Below are positions 19,348-28,352 of a stretch of DNA of 64,000 bases, piece by piece. Made by a program: the position numbers and the translations under genes. The first letter of the stretch is position 1. Each line of letters starts with the position of its first letter. The notes under the pieces were generated by a model. That model searched no databases, was not told the origin of the DNA, and worked only from the letters and a program-made list of their open reading frames with translations. Source of the stretch: SAR92 clade bacterium H921 (GTDB taxonomy: Bacteria; Pseudomonadota; Gammaproteobacteria; Pseudomonadales; Porticoccaceae); assembly GCA_025153755.1 (NCBI GenBank), contig JAOALD010000003.1:434001-498000 (forward strand), given 5' to 3'.

Positions 19348-19423
19348 TGGTGGGCCGTCCGCGACTCGAACGCGGGACCAGCGGATTAAAAGTCCGATGC
19401 TCTACCAACTGAGCTAACGGCCC
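19348..19423 (-). tRNA. tRNA-Lys (anticodon TTT)
   Basis: The minus strand folds as a 76-base cloverleaf: acceptor GGGCCGT paired with ACGGCCC, D-arm AGCTCAGTTGGTAGAGC, anticodon loop CTTTTAA in stem TCGGA/TCCG-type pairing, T-arm GTTCGAGTC and encoded CCA. It follows queC by 39 bases, the same order seen in Pseudomonas-type genomes. Confidence 0.97.
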
Positions 19424-19462
19424 TCAGAGGAGGTGCGTATCATACTGACCAGCTATCAAAAT

Positions 19463-20143
19463 TCAAGCGTTATTTTGATATCTAGTAGGGTCTTTTATAC
19501 CGGCCTCGTAAAAACCCTGTGCGCGCAACCGACAGCTATCGCATCTGCCGCAAGCAAGGCCCTCTAGACTGGCCTGATAGCAAGAAACTGTCTGACTATA
19601 ATCAACCCCCAGCGCCATACCCGCTTGTACTATCTCGCCTTTAGTGAAATTAATCAACGGAGCATGAATAGATAATTTACTACCCTCCACACCGGCCCTG
19701 GTTGCCAGATTAGCCACCGCCTCAAAAGCGTTAATATATTCCGGACGGCAGTCTGGGTAGCCAGAATAATCAACCGCGTTGACCCCCAGAAAAATATCAT
19801 TAGCACCCAAAACTTCGGCCCAGCCCAATGCAATTGATAGAAATACGGTATTGCGCGCAGGCACATATGTAACAGGGATCCCCGGTGTTTCATGTTCTGG
19901 AACATCGATACTACTATCTGTCAATGCTGAACCCCCTATGGTGCCAAGATCTAACTTAACCACCTTATGAGAATGTACTGTCATTGATTCAGAAATACGT
20001 TGCGCGGCGACTAACTCAGAACGATGGCGCTGACCATAGTCGAAGCTAAGCGTATAGCAGTCATAGCCCTGGCTCATTGCCATAGCGACAACTGTGGTTG
20101 AGTCGAGCCCTCCGGAGACTAGAATAACGGCTTTTTTGGACAT
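19463..20143 (-). CDS. queC: 7-cyano-7-deazaguanine synthase
   Basis: ATP-dependent conversion of 7-carboxy-7-deazaguanine (CDG) to preQ0 in queuosine biosynthesis, cytoplasmic. The 226-residue protein starts with the PP-loop SGGLDSTT (residues 10-17) and ends with the zinc-binding cysteines C-x8-C-x2-C-x2-C in [17 protein letters not shown]. It is 9 bases downstream of queE, which makes its substrate, so the two form the terminal part of the ruv-tol-que gene run. Confidence 0.97.
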   Translation of the reverse strand: MSKKAVILVSGGLDSTTVVAMAMSQGYDCYTLSFDYGQRHRSELVAAQRISESMTVHSHKVVKLDLGTIGGSALTDSSIDVPEHETPGIPVTYVPARNTVFLSIALGWAEVLGANDIFLGVNAVDYSGYPDCRPEYINAFEAVANLATRAGVEGSKLSIHAPLINFTKGEIVQAGMALGVDYSQTVSCYQASLEGLACGRCDSCRLRAQGFYEAGIKDPTRYQNNA

Positions 20144-20152
20144 GCTTATAAC

Positions 20153-20803
20153 CTAGTGACCGGGCTTATCGCCCCAAATGAATTTATGAGTTTGCAGCTG
20201 CATCCTGACATTCAGTCTGTCAGCTAGGATCCACTCGGCCAACTGCTTGGGGGCTAGCTCTCCTTGGCTGGGTGAAAACAGTATTTCATTAACTTTTCCA
20301 GATAACTGCAATTCGTCGATTTTCAGGCAGCACCAGTCGTAGTCCTGACGATTGCAGATCACAAATTTGATTTCGTCATGAGGCAATAGATATTCCATAT
20401 TGGTATACAGATTGCGACTTACCTCACCTGAACCTGGTGTTTTTAAATCAACAATTTTGTATACCCGGGGATCCACATCCTGAATCGGCATGGCGCCGCT
20501 AGTTTCTAGAGACACTCGATAACCTTGGTCACACAGATTCTGAAGTAACTCAACACATTGTGGCTGTGCCAGAGGTTCGCCCCCTGTAACAGTGACATGC
20601 CTAGCGCCATAGATTGCTACTGTTGCCATAATTTCTGACAACGTCAGCTTACTTCCCCCTTCAAAAGCATAGGCTGTATCACAATAGCCACAGCGCAATG
20701 GACAGCCTGTCAGGCGCACAAAAACCGTAGGCAAACCAGTGGTACTGGTTTCACCTTGCAGGGAATGGAAGATTTCAGTAATACGTAATGAGATGTCGGA
20801 CAT
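20153..20803 (-). CDS. queE: 7-carboxy-7-deazaguanine synthase
   Basis: Radical SAM enzyme converting 6-carboxytetrahydropterin (CPH4) to 7-carboxy-7-deazaguanine. From the ATG at 20803 it has 216 residues; a TTG 18 bases upstream is less likely because family members begin near SDISLRITEIF. The iron-sulfur cysteines are C34, C38 and C41 (CPLRCGYC), and TGGEPL supplies the SAM-binding glycine motif. It lies 36 bases downstream of cpoB and directly before queC on the same strand. Confidence 0.96.
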   Translation of the reverse strand: MSDISLRITEIFHSLQGETSTTGLPTVFVRLTGCPLRCGYCDTAYAFEGGSKLTLSEIMATVAIYGARHVTVTGGEPLAQPQCVELLQNLCDQGYRVSLETSGAMPIQDVDPRVYKIVDLKTPGSGEVSRNLYTNMEYLLPHDEIKFVICNRQDYDWCCLKIDELQLSGKVNEILFSPSQGELAPKQLAEWILADRLNVRMQLQTHKFIWGDKPGH

Positions 20804-20839
20804 TGGCCTGATTCTTAGCAAGCGACTAACATGTAGCCG

Positions 20840-21634
20840 CTAAAAGTTATTATTCAGATAGCTCTGAGCTTTTTTAGCGGCGCTGCCACCACTCTGCGCG
20901 GTGATTTCAAGTAGCTCAAGGGCCCGTTTATCATCACCTAGTTGATGATATATCTTACCCAACTTGAAGCTAGCATCCATAGCTTTGCCATGCGTGGCAT
21001 GCTCCTCAACAACGGCGGTAAATGACTGTCGAGCCGCTTCGTCCTGCCCCTGCAGAAGATATATTTCGCCCAACCAATAATGGGCATTAGCGGCGTAAGG
21101 GCTAGCGGGAAAGTCAACAATATGCTGCTTAAACGCTAGTGCGGCACCTTCAATATCACGTTGTTTAAGCAATAAATCTGAGGCCTCGTCATAGTTGGCT
21201 TTCATTGAGGCTATTTCGGCCGGAGATGCTAATGCAGACTGTCCATTGGTCGCCGCCCACGGCTCAGGGGCAGCCGACTGAGGCACTACCTGACCTACAG
21301 TGGGTGGTTGCTTATCAGGCCCTGCAGCAAGCACTGAACTGAGACGCCTATCTAGATCCAAGTAGTCATCCATCTGGCGTTGCTTAACCTGCTGCAGCTC
21401 ATAGCGAAGCTCCTCCACCAGACCACGTAGCATCTGTACTTCTTCTTGCAAAACCTGAGACTGGTAATAACTTTCACCAGCTACCTGCACATCGGCGGTA
21501 CTGATGACCTTGTTCTCAAAAGACTGCCTAGTTGTAATTTGGGTACTTAAATCAACAACTGGTGTTGCGTCTTGACTAATAACCATAGCCGAATATAGAG
21601 ACAGTAATACCACAAGTACATAGTTTGATTTCAT
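20840..21634 (-). CDS. cpoB: Tol-Pal system coordinator CpoB (YbgF)
   Basis: Periplasmic protein of 264 residues that links the Tol machine with peptidoglycan synthesis at division. A signal peptide covers residues 1-20, a coiled-coil with heptad leucines lies at about 60-95 (trimerisation), and three TPR-like repeats occupy residues 140-262 (YDEASDLLLKQRDIEGAALA, PYAANAHYWLGEIYLLQGQ, GKAMDASFKLGKIYHQLGD). It follows pal in the usual order, but after a 135-base gap containing a strong hairpin. Confidence 0.93.
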   Translation of the reverse strand: MKSNYVLVVLLSLYSAMVISQDATPVVDLSTQITTRQSFENKVISTADVQVAGESYYQSQVLQEEVQMLRGLVEELRYELQQVKQRQMDDYLDLDRRLSSVLAAGPDKQPPTVGQVVPQSAAPEPWAATNGQSALASPAEIASMKANYDEASDLLLKQRDIEGAALAFKQHIVDFPASPYAANAHYWLGEIYLLQGQDEAARQSFTAVVEEHATHGKAMDASFKLGKIYHQLGDDKRALELLEITAQSGGSAAKKAQSYLNNNF

Positions 21635-21723
21635 GATGAATTAGCAACTTCCCAGTTTATTCCATATACAGCAACGGCCAGAGTCACCATGACCCCAGCC
21701 GCGCTAGTTGTAGTCTTACAGAC

Positions 21724-21750
21724 TCTAGACAGCGCTTTAGCGCATCTAGA
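21724..21750 (-). other. Intra-operon hairpin between pal and cpoB
   Basis: TCTAGA-CA-GCGC, loop TTTA, GCGC-A-TCTAGA forms a stable stem in the 135-base gap between pal and cpoB. No T-run follows on the minus strand, so it is not a canonical terminator. It may act as an RNA processing or stability element that sets pal/cpoB stoichiometry. Confidence 0.5.
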
Positions 21751-21769
21751 CCATTGAGGCCTACGAGTA

Positions 21770-22258
21770 TTACTTCAGTTCAACTCGACGGTTCAAAGAC
21801 CAGGCGCCGTCGTTGCTGCCATAGGATGCCGCTCGCTCTTCACCATAGCTGATAACTTCGATCAAGCCAGCTGAGACGCCCTGCATTACCATGAACTCTT
21901 TTACGGCATTGGCGCGGCGCTCACCTAGAGCCATGTTGTACTCGCGAGTACCACGCTCATCGGCATGGCCTTCGAGACGAACACTGCGAGGGCTGCTATT
22001 CAACGCTGCCGCGTGTTCCAGCAAAGCAGCACGAGATTCAGGCTTGAGCAGGGCCTTGTCATAGTCGAAGTAGAACACAGTGTCAGCTCCACTTGCCATG
22101 TCCATTGCACTATCTTCAATAGCGCTGGTATCGACCTGCCCTGTCTGTACTGTAGTGTCTTCAATATCAGTGCTTTGGTCAGTAGGAGCTGAGCTACAGC
22201 CCGCCAGCACCATGGATAAAGATACTGCCACGAAACTAATTCTATTAAATTTAATCAT
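21770..22258 (-). CDS. pal: Peptidoglycan-associated lipoprotein Pal
   Basis: Outer-membrane lipoprotein that binds peptidoglycan and TolB. The 162-residue precursor has a signal peptide with lipobox LAGC (cysteine 21), a Ser/Thr/Asp-rich linker, and an OmpA-like domain (about residues 55-162) with the diaminopimelate-binding pattern GHADERGTREYN and ALGERRANAVKEF. Located between tolB (56-base gap) and cpoB in the standard tol-pal order. Confidence 0.97.
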   Translation of the reverse strand: MIKFNRISFVAVSLSMVLAGCSSAPTDQSTDIEDTTVQTGQVDTSAIEDSAMDMASGADTVFYFDYDKALLKPESRAALLEHAAALNSSPRSVRLEGHADERGTREYNMALGERRANAVKEFMVMQGVSAGLIEVISYGEERAASYGSNDGAWSLNRRVELK

Positions 22259-22314
22259 TGTTAACTCCTGCTAACGTCTGTAGTTGAAATAACCTTTTGA
22301 GTGTACTGAATTCT

Positions 22315-23604
22315 TTAGCGTAAATACGGTGACCATGCTGGCTCACGCACATCTCCTTTCTTTGCTGGTAGTACATAGCGCACCCCAGCGTCTAGTGAAA
22401 CCGCCGCCAATACTCCACGGTCACCCTGCTTAGTTGCGTACATTAACATAGCTCCATTGGGTGCAACAGTAGGAGATTCATCTAATCTTGTCTCTGTGAG
22501 TTCAATCAGCCTACCAGTTACCAGATCAAATGAGGCTACATGGAAGGTACTTGAGGCTCTATGAATCAACGCCAGCGTCCGCCCGTCCGGTGCCAAACTG
22601 GCGCGAGCATTGTAATTTCCTCTGAACGTTAGGCGTTGCGTGGCTTTGCTGGCAACATTTAACTTGTATATCTGCGGTGTGCCACCACGGTCAGAGGTAA
22701 ATAGTAGATTTTTTCCGTCGGGCATCCAGGTCGGCTCAGTATCGATAGCGAAATGACGTGTCAAACGAGTGAACTTGTTACTCTGTAAATCCAGCATATA
22801 AATTTCGGGGTTGCCGTCTTTACTCAGCACCAAAGCCATTTTTTTTCCATCTGGTGACCAGGAGGGTGCCCCATTGAGACCACTAAAATCGGTCAGCTGC
22901 TGCCGAGACGCATTAACTAAATTCTGACGAAAGATCGCCGGGCGGCCAGTCTCAAAAGAGACGTAAGCCAGCTCTTTTCCGTTGGGAGACCATGATGGAG
23001 ACATAATAGGCTCTGGGGATTCAAGCATTAATTTCTCTCTGGCACCATCGGCATCGGACACATGGAGGCGGTATACATATTTACCGTTCTCAAGATTAGC
23101 GGTCACGTAGGCCAAACGGGTTGAAAATGCGCCTCGAATACCCGTAATTTCTTGATAAATTTTGTCACTGATCAGATGGGCTAGGTCCCGCATCTGACTT
23201 TTGGTGCCACTGACCCGATGATTGAATTCGGTCTTCTGCGCGGTCACATTGAGTAGGCTGAAATCTAGCCGATAACGATCTTCCTCTATGAGAGCCATTG
23301 ACCCTACAACTAGGTATTCTGCTCCTAGCATACGCCAGTCGCGATAATAAACATCTTTGCTAAAGGCGGGAAAAGCCAGCATATCGCGACGCGGAATCGC
23401 GGAAAATAATCCGCTTCGCTTTAAGTCTGCTTCGACAATTCTTCCTATATCCTCTTTTATCTGAATGCCATTTAAGGCTATTGGTGATATGGCAACAATT
23501 GTCGGCTTGTCATTACCCTGGGTCACTCTAATCACCAACTCACTCCATGCGCTACTAGGCAGTGCCAGCAATAGCAAGATGCAAATTCTGTTTATCCGGC
23601 TCAA
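22315..23604 (-). CDS. tolB: Tol-Pal translocation protein TolB
   Basis: Periplasmic protein of 429 residues with a cleavable signal peptide (about residues 1-21), an N-terminal alpha/beta domain and a six-bladed beta-propeller marked by repeats such as SPSWSPNGKELAYVS, APSWSPDGKKMALV and EPTWMPDGKNLLFTS. It shuttles between Pal and the TolA complex during outer-membrane constriction. The gene lies 17 bases after tolA. Confidence 0.97.
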   Translation of the reverse strand: MSRINRICILLLLALPSSAWSELVIRVTQGNDKPTIVAISPIALNGIQIKEDIGRIVEADLKRSGLFSAIPRRDMLAFPAFSKDVYYRDWRMLGAEYLVVGSMALIEEDRYRLDFSLLNVTAQKTEFNHRVSGTKSQMRDLAHLISDKIYQEITGIRGAFSTRLAYVTANLENGKYVYRLHVSDADGAREKLMLESPEPIMSPSWSPNGKELAYVSFETGRPAIFRQNLVNASRQQLTDFSGLNGAPSWSPDGKKMALVLSKDGNPEIYMLDLQSNKFTRLTRHFAIDTEPTWMPDGKNLLFTSDRGGTPQIYKLNVASKATQRLTFRGNYNARASLAPDGRTLALIHRASSTFHVASFDLVTGRLIELTETRLDESPTVAPNGAMLMYATKQGDRGVLAAVSLDAGVRYVLPAKKGDVREPAWSPYLR

Positions 23605-23621
23605 TGTGATTTCTCCATTAT

Positions 23622-24329
23622 CTAAAGACGTAGATCTCGCGGACTAAAGGCAACATCTACCTCACGGAAGCGCCGCTCAAACATCTCTGGCGCCATCTGC
23701 TGTAATTCAAAAAACTGCTCTGCCTTAAACGCCGCCTGCTCCACCGAGCGATCAAAGGCTATATCACCACTTGATAGCAACACTGTGACCCCTACTACTC
23801 GGCCGGTAGGAACCAACTGCATGCGAATCACTGTCTCCATATCACGCCTGGCACTGGGCGGCCTACTCCAGTTCTCAGAGAGCCTCTGCTGAATGACCTG
23901 ACGATAGCTATTGGCAATGCGATCATCCTCTTGGGCATTAATCTGAGCCTCTTCTTCAGCCAAGGTTTTAGCAAATTCAGTTGCAATACGCTTACGCTCC
24001 GCTTCTGCCGCTTGCTTTTTCTCTAATGCTTCAGCTTTTAATGCCTGTTCTTGCTGTCTCTTGAGGGCAGCAGCCTTTTGCTTTTGTACCGCGCGACGCT
24101 GGTCGGCCTCTCGTTTTTTTCTCGCTGGATCTATCTTGGGTTTGACAGGCCTGTCTATCTGACGTTTTTTCTTTGGCGCCAATTCAACTAGCTTAGCCTC
24201 GATAAATTGTGGCTGCATAACTATCCGCTCAGTCGTTGGTTGCCAGTTAACTAGCAGAGCGCCTACCACCAACACATGCACTGCAATACTGACTAAAACG
24301 GCGGCTGCATAGCTAAGGAAGTTACCCAT
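23622..24329 (-). CDS. tolA: Tol-Pal energy transducer TolA
   Basis: Inner-membrane anchored protein of 235 residues: one N-terminal membrane segment (about residues 8-28), a Lys/Ala/Glu/Gln-rich helical domain (about 50-130) and a C-terminal globular TolA/TonB-like domain (about 135-235, ending with RFREVDVAFSPRDLRL). The helical domain is much shorter than in E. coli (about 420 residues in total there), similar to other marine relatives. It begins 1 base after tolR's stop, so the genes are translationally linked. Confidence 0.93.
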   Translation of the reverse strand: MGNFLSYAAAVLVSIAVHVLVVGALLVNWQPTTERIVMQPQFIEAKLVELAPKKKRQIDRPVKPKIDPARKKREADQRRAVQKQKAAALKRQQEQALKAEALEKKQAAEAERKRIATEFAKTLAEEEAQINAQEDDRIANSYRQVIQQRLSENWSRPPSARRDMETVIRMQLVPTGRVVGVTVLLSSGDIAFDRSVEQAAFKAEQFFELQQMAPEMFERRFREVDVAFSPRDLRL

Positions 24330-24330
24330 A

Positions 24331-24753
24331 TCAGCGACTGGGAGGCTCCGTTACCAGTCCCACTGCTGGCGCCCCAGCCAACTGTAGTTCACTCATTAAA
24401 TTGACCACCACACCATAGTCTACAGAGCTGTCGCCCCAAACCAATATAGGTGTTTTAGGCTTTTGCCGTAGCACTTTGGCAACTCTATCTTTAATCACGG
24501 AAAGTGCTCTGGCTTCATTGGCACCTTTAATATCTATCCAATAACTGCCATCGGCCTTAATGGACACAATAAACGGTTCCTGATCCTTGGTATCCATAGG
24601 CGCAGAGTTGGCATCTGGCAACTCAACCTTAACCCCCTGCATTAAAAGCGGTGCGGTAATCATAAATACCACGAGTAATACCAAGGTCACATCAATGTAG
24701 GGAACGACATTGATCTCAGCGACTAGCTTACGTTTTGCTTTTCTGTGCTTCAC
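24331..24753 (-). CDS. tolR: Tol-Pal proton channel subunit TolR
   Basis: ExbD/TolR family protein of 140 residues. One membrane segment near residues 17-37 contains the conserved aspartate (NVVPYIDVTLVLLVVFM, D22) needed for proton-driven energisation; the rest is periplasmic. It forms the inner-membrane motor with TolQ, whose gene ends 29 bases upstream. Confidence 0.96.
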   Translation of the reverse strand: MKHRKAKRKLVAEINVVPYIDVTLVLLVVFMITAPLLMQGVKVELPDANSAPMDTKDQEPFIVSIKADGSYWIDIKGANEARALSVIKDRVAKVLRQKPKTPILVWGDSSVDYGVVVNLMSELQLAGAPAVGLVTEPPSR

Positions 24754-24782
24754 AAATTCGGCCTCAGAATCTTAAGCGCAAA

Positions 24783-25478
24783 TTAGCGCGAGTGGACTTG
24801 GCGGTGCAAGATGCTAGAAAACTCGTCCGAAAAAGTCTCATAATTGCCATTGATTACCTCAACCTGAGCGGCGTAGCGATTGTAGGCGATGACGGCAGGA
24901 ATGGCGGCAAAGAGCCCCATAGCTGTTGCAATTAACGCCTCAGAGATACCCGGAGCCACGGTTGCCAATGTGGCCTGTTGCACCATCGCAAGGCCACGGA
25001 AGGAATTCATAATGCCCCAAACTGTACCAAACAGGCCTATGTAGGGGCTTACGGAGGCAACACTAGCCAAAAAGGGTAGATTGGTGCTAAGTTTTTCCTC
25101 TTCCCGTGAAAGTGCTACCCGCATAGCGCGGTCAGTACCTTCCATCACCGCATCAGGGTCTGCTTTGTCAGTCTGCGCTAGCCGGTTAAATTCACGAAAC
25201 CCAGCATGAAAAACATTTTCAATACCATCCACTGGGCCCTGTTCTTGAGTTTGATCATTCAGATCCTGATAGAGCTGGTTCAAATCTATACCCGACCAAA
25301 AGGTATCTTCAAACTCTCTAAAACTGCGCAGAGCACCGTTTAAAAACAATGCACGCTGGACAATCATGATCCACGACAGCACTGACATCAGGAATAAGGT
25401 GGCCATGACCAATTGCACCAGCAAACTGGCATTGGTAATAAGCGCTACTATGGACAGGTTTTCTTCATTCACCAGCAT
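24783..25478 (-). CDS. tolQ: Tol-Pal proton channel subunit TolQ
   Basis: MotA/TolQ/ExbB family protein of about 231 residues with three membrane segments (about residues 17-37, 130-155 and 170-192) including the conserved SVSPYIGLFGTVWGIM stretch. An ATG at 25478 is used; a TTG at 25487 would add three residues and is also possible because GGAG is only 3 bases from the ATG. It follows ybgC almost directly, and begins the tolQRAB-pal-cpoB series. Confidence 0.95.
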   Translation of the reverse strand: MLVNEENLSIVALITNASLLVQLVMATLFLMSVLSWIMIVQRALFLNGALRSFREFEDTFWSGIDLNQLYQDLNDQTQEQGPVDGIENVFHAGFREFNRLAQTDKADPDAVMEGTDRAMRVALSREEEKLSTNLPFLASVASVSPYIGLFGTVWGIMNSFRGLAMVQQATLATVAPGISEALIATAMGLFAAIPAVIAYNRYAAQVEVINGNYETFSDEFSSILHRQVHSR

Positions 25479-25489
25479 AAACTCCAAGT

Positions 25490-25891
25490 TCAGCCAAGTT
25501 GGCTATTTAAGATTGTATACATGTCTTTTGGCATGCCCTTCGGACGTTTGCTCTGCACATCTATACAGGCCACTTTAACACTCCCCTCAACCAGTAATTC
25601 GTCCCCTCGTAACACCTGTTGGGTCATTTCAAAGGTAACTCTTGTGGCCTTACTGAGCACCGCTGTTACTACTATTTCATCATCTAGAGTCGCAGGGCTA
25701 TGATACTTGACCGCTACTTCGTGCACGACAAATTGCAGACCACCAAACAAGGCTGGCTTATCAAAACCTAGACTTCGCATTAATTCAGTACGCGCCCTTT
25801 CCATGAATTTTAAATAATTGGCGTAAAACACAATGCCACCGGCGTCTGTATCTTCAACATAGACTCGAATCGGTAGACGATAATCAATCAT
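25490..25891 (-). CDS. ybgC: Tol-Pal-associated acyl-CoA thioesterase YbgC
   Basis: Hot-dog fold thioesterase of 133 residues, 4-hydroxybenzoyl-CoA thioesterase family. The catalytic aspartate lies in the conserved [18 protein letters not shown] segment near residues 12-29. In E. coli it acts on short/medium acyl-CoA or acyl-ACP and is encoded at the head of the tol-pal operon, as here. Its start overlaps the ruvB stop by 8 bases, so the ruv and tol genes are joined in one unit. Confidence 0.95.
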   Translation of the reverse strand: MIDYRLPIRVYVEDTDAGGIVFYANYLKFMERARTELMRSLGFDKPALFGGLQFVVHEVAVKYHSPATLDDEIVVTAVLSKATRVTFEMTQQVLRGDELLVEGSVKVACIDVQSKRPKGMPKDMYTILNSQLG

Positions 25892-26921
25892 CTAGCGCAT
25901 CCATCTGTTCTTGCGGCCGCTTGGGACTTTTTAAACCAAAATGTTCATAGGCCATGCGGGTTGCCATGCGCCCTCTTGAGGTACGCATCAGATACCCCTG
26001 TTGAATCAGGTAGGGTTCTAGGACATCTTCAATGGTCCCTCGCTCTTCGCTCAGGGCGGCTGCTAGGCTGTCCACTCCCACTGGGCCACCATCAAACTTT
26101 TCCATCAGCATCAGCAACAGGCGTCTGTCCATGTGATCAAAACCACTTTCATCCACATTGAGCATATTTAGCGCAGCATCAGCGATATCAGCAGTGATAC
26201 TGCCGTCGCCTTTCACCTCGGCGTAATCTCGTACTCGGCGCAACAGCCGATTGGCAATTCGCGGCGTACCACGGGAACGACAGGCGACTTCTTTAGCGCC
26301 GCCGGCATCTATGGAAACCTCTAAAATAGAGGCTGCGCGAGTAACAATACTGGTAAGATCAGCAACCGAGTAGAATTCTAATCGTTGCACAATACCAAAG
26401 CGATCACGCAAAGGTGATGTTAGCAACCCGGCTCTAGTGGTTGCGCCAACCAGGGTGAAGGGCGGCAAATCCAACTTAATGGAACGGGCCGCTGGGCCCT
26501 CACCAATAACAATATCTAACTGATAATCTTCTAGTGCAGGGTAGAGGATTTCCTCGACAACGGGGCTTAAACGATGAATTTCATCAATAAATAGTACATC
26601 GCCAGCTTCGAGATTAGTGAGTAGCGCCGCAAGATCGCCTGCCTTCTCCAATACTGGGCCCGAGGTGGTTTTTAGGTCGACCTGCATCTCGTTGGCAATA
26701 ATATGCGCGAGTGTGGTTTTTCCCAAACCTGGGGGGCCAAAAACTAGGGTATGGTCAAGGGGTTCCGCGCGCTTGCGCGCCGCTTCAATAAAAATATGCA
26801 ACTGCTCTTTAACCACCGGTTGGCCAACATAGTCAGCCAGCGAAATAGGTCGAAGCGCGCGATCAAAGCGCTCTTCACTAACGGAAATATCTGCGGAAAT
26901 AAGTCGATCAGGTTCTATCAT
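25884..26921 (-). CDS. ruvB: Holliday junction branch migration helicase RuvB
   Basis: AAA+ motor of the RuvABC resolvasome, 345 residues from the ATG at 26921; another ATG 15 bases upstream is possible, but the family N-terminus IEPDRLIS begins here. Walker A is [11 protein letters not shown] (about residues 56-66), Walker B DEIHRLS (about 110-116), followed by the sensor GATTRAG and a C-terminal winged-helix domain. It is downstream of ruvA by about 70 bases and overlaps ybgC. Confidence 0.97.
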   Translation of the reverse strand: MIEPDRLISADISVSEERFDRALRPISLADYVGQPVVKEQLHIFIEAARKRAEPLDHTLVFGPPGLGKTTLAHIIANEMQVDLKTTSGPVLEKAGDLAALLTNLEAGDVLFIDEIHRLSPVVEEILYPALEDYQLDIVIGEGPAARSIKLDLPPFTLVGATTRAGLLTSPLRDRFGIVQRLEFYSVADLTSIVTRAASILEVSIDAGGAKEVACRSRGTPRIANRLLRRVRDYAEVKGDGSITADIADAALNMLNVDESGFDHMDRRLLLMLMEKFDGGPVGVDSLAAALSEERGTIEDVLEPYLIQQGYLMRTSRGRMATRMAYEHFGLKSPKRPQEQMDALDD

Positions 26922-26992
26922 CGGGCGCCATCTCAAGTTTGTCTGTAAGCATACCTTGATGGCTTTAAATTATCACTAGCTTTACTGGCTTG

Positions 26993-27589
26993 CTACTTAG
27001 ACACCATGCTCTTTAGGGCGGCTCTAATCAACTGTTCAGCGCTAGAGATATCATCTCCAGCCGCTCGACTTACCATCTTAGCCGCATCCTGAGGTTTGTA
27101 ACCCAATGCAATTAATGCACTTTCCGCCTCCTGCGTTAAATCTGGCTTTGGAGTCACAGCGCCACCAGAGGTAACCTCCCCATCAATATCGCCAACTCGA
27201 TCGCGCATTTCAATCACTAGCCGCTCGGCTGTCTTTTTGCCCACCCCTGGCAACTTGACCAGAGTACCGACATCATTGTTATGTACACAGATAGCGAACT
27301 CACTCGCAGACATCCCAGACAGAATTGCCAGAGCCATCTTTGGCCCTACCCCGTTCACCTTAATTAGATGACGAAACATTGTTCTTTCGGCGAGTTGCGC
27401 AAAACCGTATAACTGTTGAACATCTTCGCGCACCACAAAATGGGTATGCAATATAACCGTCTCACCCTTGTCAGGAACGGCAAAAAAAGTACTCAATGAG
27501 ACCAGTACTTCGTAGCCAACACCTTGAACATCAACCAGTAGGTCCGGTGCCTGCTTGTCTATTACTACGCCTTGGAGTCGTCCGATCAT
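26993..27589 (-). CDS. ruvA: Holliday junction DNA-binding protein RuvA
   Basis: A 198-residue protein with the three RuvA domains: OB-fold (residues 1-65), tandem helix-hairpin-helix (about 66-140; VNGVGPKMALAIL and LPGVGKKTAERLV), flexible linker, and the C-terminal domain that contacts RuvB (ALIALGYKPQDAAKMV). It binds four-way junctions and loads RuvB. Located 40 bases after ruvC. Confidence 0.97.
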   Translation of the reverse strand: MIGRLQGVVIDKQAPDLLVDVQGVGYEVLVSLSTFFAVPDKGETVILHTHFVVREDVQQLYGFAQLAERTMFRHLIKVNGVGPKMALAILSGMSASEFAICVHNNDVGTLVKLPGVGKKTAERLVIEMRDRVGDIDGEVTSGGAVTPKPDLTQEAESALIALGYKPQDAAKMVSRAAGDDISSAEQLIRAALKSMVSK

Positions 27590-27629
27590 GGTCTAACTGT
27601 CTCTGTTATTAAAACGATGTTGTTATTGC

Positions 27630-28154
27630 TTATTTCAGTCGGCCACGAGCATAGCCTTTGACACCAGACTGGGCCAATGCAGACTGAGTCCCTAGGCTAT
27701 GACCATGACAAATAGCTACTGCCAGCGCATCTGCGGCATCTTCTGTGGGCGCTTCCGAGAGCCGCAGTAACTGCACAATCATCATCTTTACCTGAGACTT
27801 ATCGGCACTACCGGTGCCCACTACGGCTAATTTAACACTGCGCGCTGAGTATTCTCCAACATCTAGACCGGCATTCCCCGCTGCAACTATTGCAGCGCCC
27901 CGCGCCTGCCCTAATTTAAGCGCTGAACTCGGGTTGTGAGCTAAAAAGACCTCTTCGATCCCCATATGTTTGGGCTTGTACTGGCCAATAATTTGGCTCA
28001 CCCCATCAAAGATAATATGTAAGCGCTGAGGAAGAGACTTTTCCGGCAGACGAATAATACCACTGGTCACATAGTTAATTTTACTGCCCACCATATCGAT
28101 GATGCCGTAGCCGGTGCGCCTTGATCCTGGATCAATACCTATTATTCGTGTCAT
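27630..28154 (-). CDS. ruvC: Crossover junction endonuclease RuvC
   Basis: Holliday junction resolvase of 174 residues. The first acidic catalytic residue is in IGIDPGSRRTGYG (D7), the second in GIEEVFLA (near residue 67), and the C-terminal pair in PTEDAADALAVAICH. First gene of the ruvCAB set; a hairpin terminator at 28299-28325 separates it from the gene upstream. Confidence 0.97.
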   Translation of the reverse strand: MTRIIGIDPGSRRTGYGIIDMVGSKINYVTSGIIRLPEKSLPQRLHIIFDGVSQIIGQYKPKHMGIEEVFLAHNPSSALKLGQARGAAIVAAGNAGLDVGEYSARSVKLAVVGTGSADKSQVKMMIVQLLRLSEAPTEDAADALAVAICHGHSLGTQSALAQSGVKGYARGRLK

Positions 28155-28298
28155 TTAATTAATTGAGCTCCGATTTGTCAGGGAGTGTTGCAATGGACGC
28201 TAAAAGAGTCAACCTCTTTACCTGTTGCAAATCACATCAAGCAACCCGACCTTAGCCATACAGATAGGTACAATATTAACTTTAAACGCCCATAAAAA

Positions 28299-28325
28299 AG
28301 CCCTCAGTAGCCAATACTGAGGGCT
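28299..28325 (-). terminator. Rho-independent terminator after the Ala/Glu/Lys-rich gene
   Basis: On the minus strand AGCCCTCAGTA, a 5-base loop and TACTGAGGGCT form an 11-bp stem followed by TTTTTATG, 28 bases after the stop codon of the low-complexity gene. This separates it from ruvCAB transcriptionally. Confidence 0.88.
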
Positions 28326-28352
28326 CATAAAAGGCCACCATTAGGCGGTGTA

